64,000 nucleotides of DNA from Nocardioides limicola (GTDB taxonomy: Bacteria > Actinomycetota > Actinomycetes > Propionibacteriales > Nocardioidaceae): positions 1-64,000 of the forward strand of contig NZ_JAERJA010000003.1 of NCBI RefSeq assembly GCF_016827675.1. Direction: 5' to 3'. A program made the position numbers and the translations under genes. Below the pieces are notes generated by a model. That model saw only the letters and a program-made list of their open reading frames with translations. It had not been told where the DNA came from and searched no databases. This document shows, piece by piece, positions 63,796 to 64,000 of the stretch (within the stretch, counting starts at the first letter, position 1; each line of letters opens with the position of its first letter).

Positions 63796-64000
63796 GGTTG
63801 TTCCTCCTTGCTCAGCCAGCGGCGGAGCTCGTCGCTGTGTTCGCCCAGCCGTGGCGGGGCCTGGTAGTCGGTGACGGGGGTGCGGGAGTAGCTGACCGGG
63901 TGGCGCACCTGGGCGGGCCGGTCCTCGCCCACGTCGACGAGGGGGTCCAGCCCCAGTGTGCCCGCCAACGCGAACCCGTCTTCGATGCTGCCGAGTTGAC
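63792..64000 (-). CDS. CaiB/BaiF-family CoA-transferase, 5' part outside window
   Basis: Only the last 69 codons are visible, running off the right edge. The end VRHPVSYSRTPVTDYQAPPR, then LGEHSDELRRWL, is typical of class III CoA-transferases. Coupled to glutaryl-CoA dehydrogenase, it probably transfers CoA to glutarate from another acyl-CoA, as in known glutarate pathways; this is inferred from context. Confidence 0.85.
   Translation of the reverse strand, partial: QLGSIEDGFALAGTLGLDPLVDVGEDRPAQVRHPVSYSRTPVTDYQAPPRLGEHSDELRRWLSKEEQP

Overview
This is a 64 kb stretch of a very GC-rich actinobacterial chromosome. GTG and TTG starts are common, many adjacent genes overlap by four bases (ATGA/GTGA), and the gene set is typical of the group: a PafBC-like WYL pair, NarL-type two-component systems, DUF222/13E12 HNH proteins and a hut cluster of the deiminase type. 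A member of the Nocardioidaceae or a close Propionibacteriales relative fits best, but that is inference. I see no rRNA, tRNA, CRISPR array or insertion sequence, and no gene-free stretch longer than 300 bases.

Left part (1-11.1 kb): a truncated secreted protein and a lipoprotein, a hydrolase plus membrane protein, a sensor kinase and response regulator arranged tail to tail, a frameshifted small membrane protein gene, a WYL regulator pair, an HSL-type esterase and a PucR-like regulator. Accessory part (11.1-21.8 kb): a DUF222/HNH gene behind a near-consensus promoter whose 17-bp spacer contains a perfect LexA box; a three-gene operon starting with a WXG100/EspC-like protein; and a five-gene operon in which a large secretion-substrate-like protein is followed by four paralogous membrane proteins whose last 353 bp are almost identical while the membrane halves differ. 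A GNAT and a NERD-helicase lie upstream. Middle part (21.9-33.3 kb): hydrolases, PaaX/AidB, a repeat-rich secreted protein, a second NarL-type system, a VapBC pair, YceI and a molybdate (mod) operon with its own HTH-TOBE regulator.

The most striking region is 33.4-51.8 kb. Five consecutive genes combine a mammalian-sAC-like cyclase (C1-C2-AAA-TPR), a giant secreted protein (about 3,283 residues) with FG-GAP repeats, about 42 PLQSI pentapeptides and a gingipain-like C25 protease domain, a cNMP-binding/LuxR regulator, an ABC ATPase with a C-terminal cNMP-binding domain, and a single polypeptide fusing a cNMP-binding domain, a patatin phospholipase and a MacB/FtsX-type permease. One possible nucleotide source and three possible nucleotide sensors sit side by side. 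This looks like a dedicated cyclic-nucleotide-controlled envelope or export system that I do not recognise as described.

Right part (51.9-64 kb): an IclR regulator faces a translationally coupled histidine-degradation operon (hutH-hutU-M20 hydrolase-hutF-hutI). No hutG is present, so the M20 hydrolase may do the final deformylation. Next come a Rieske oxygenase and a reductase divergent from a TetR regulator across a perfect palindrome, then glutaryl-CoA dehydrogenase and a truncated CoA-transferase.
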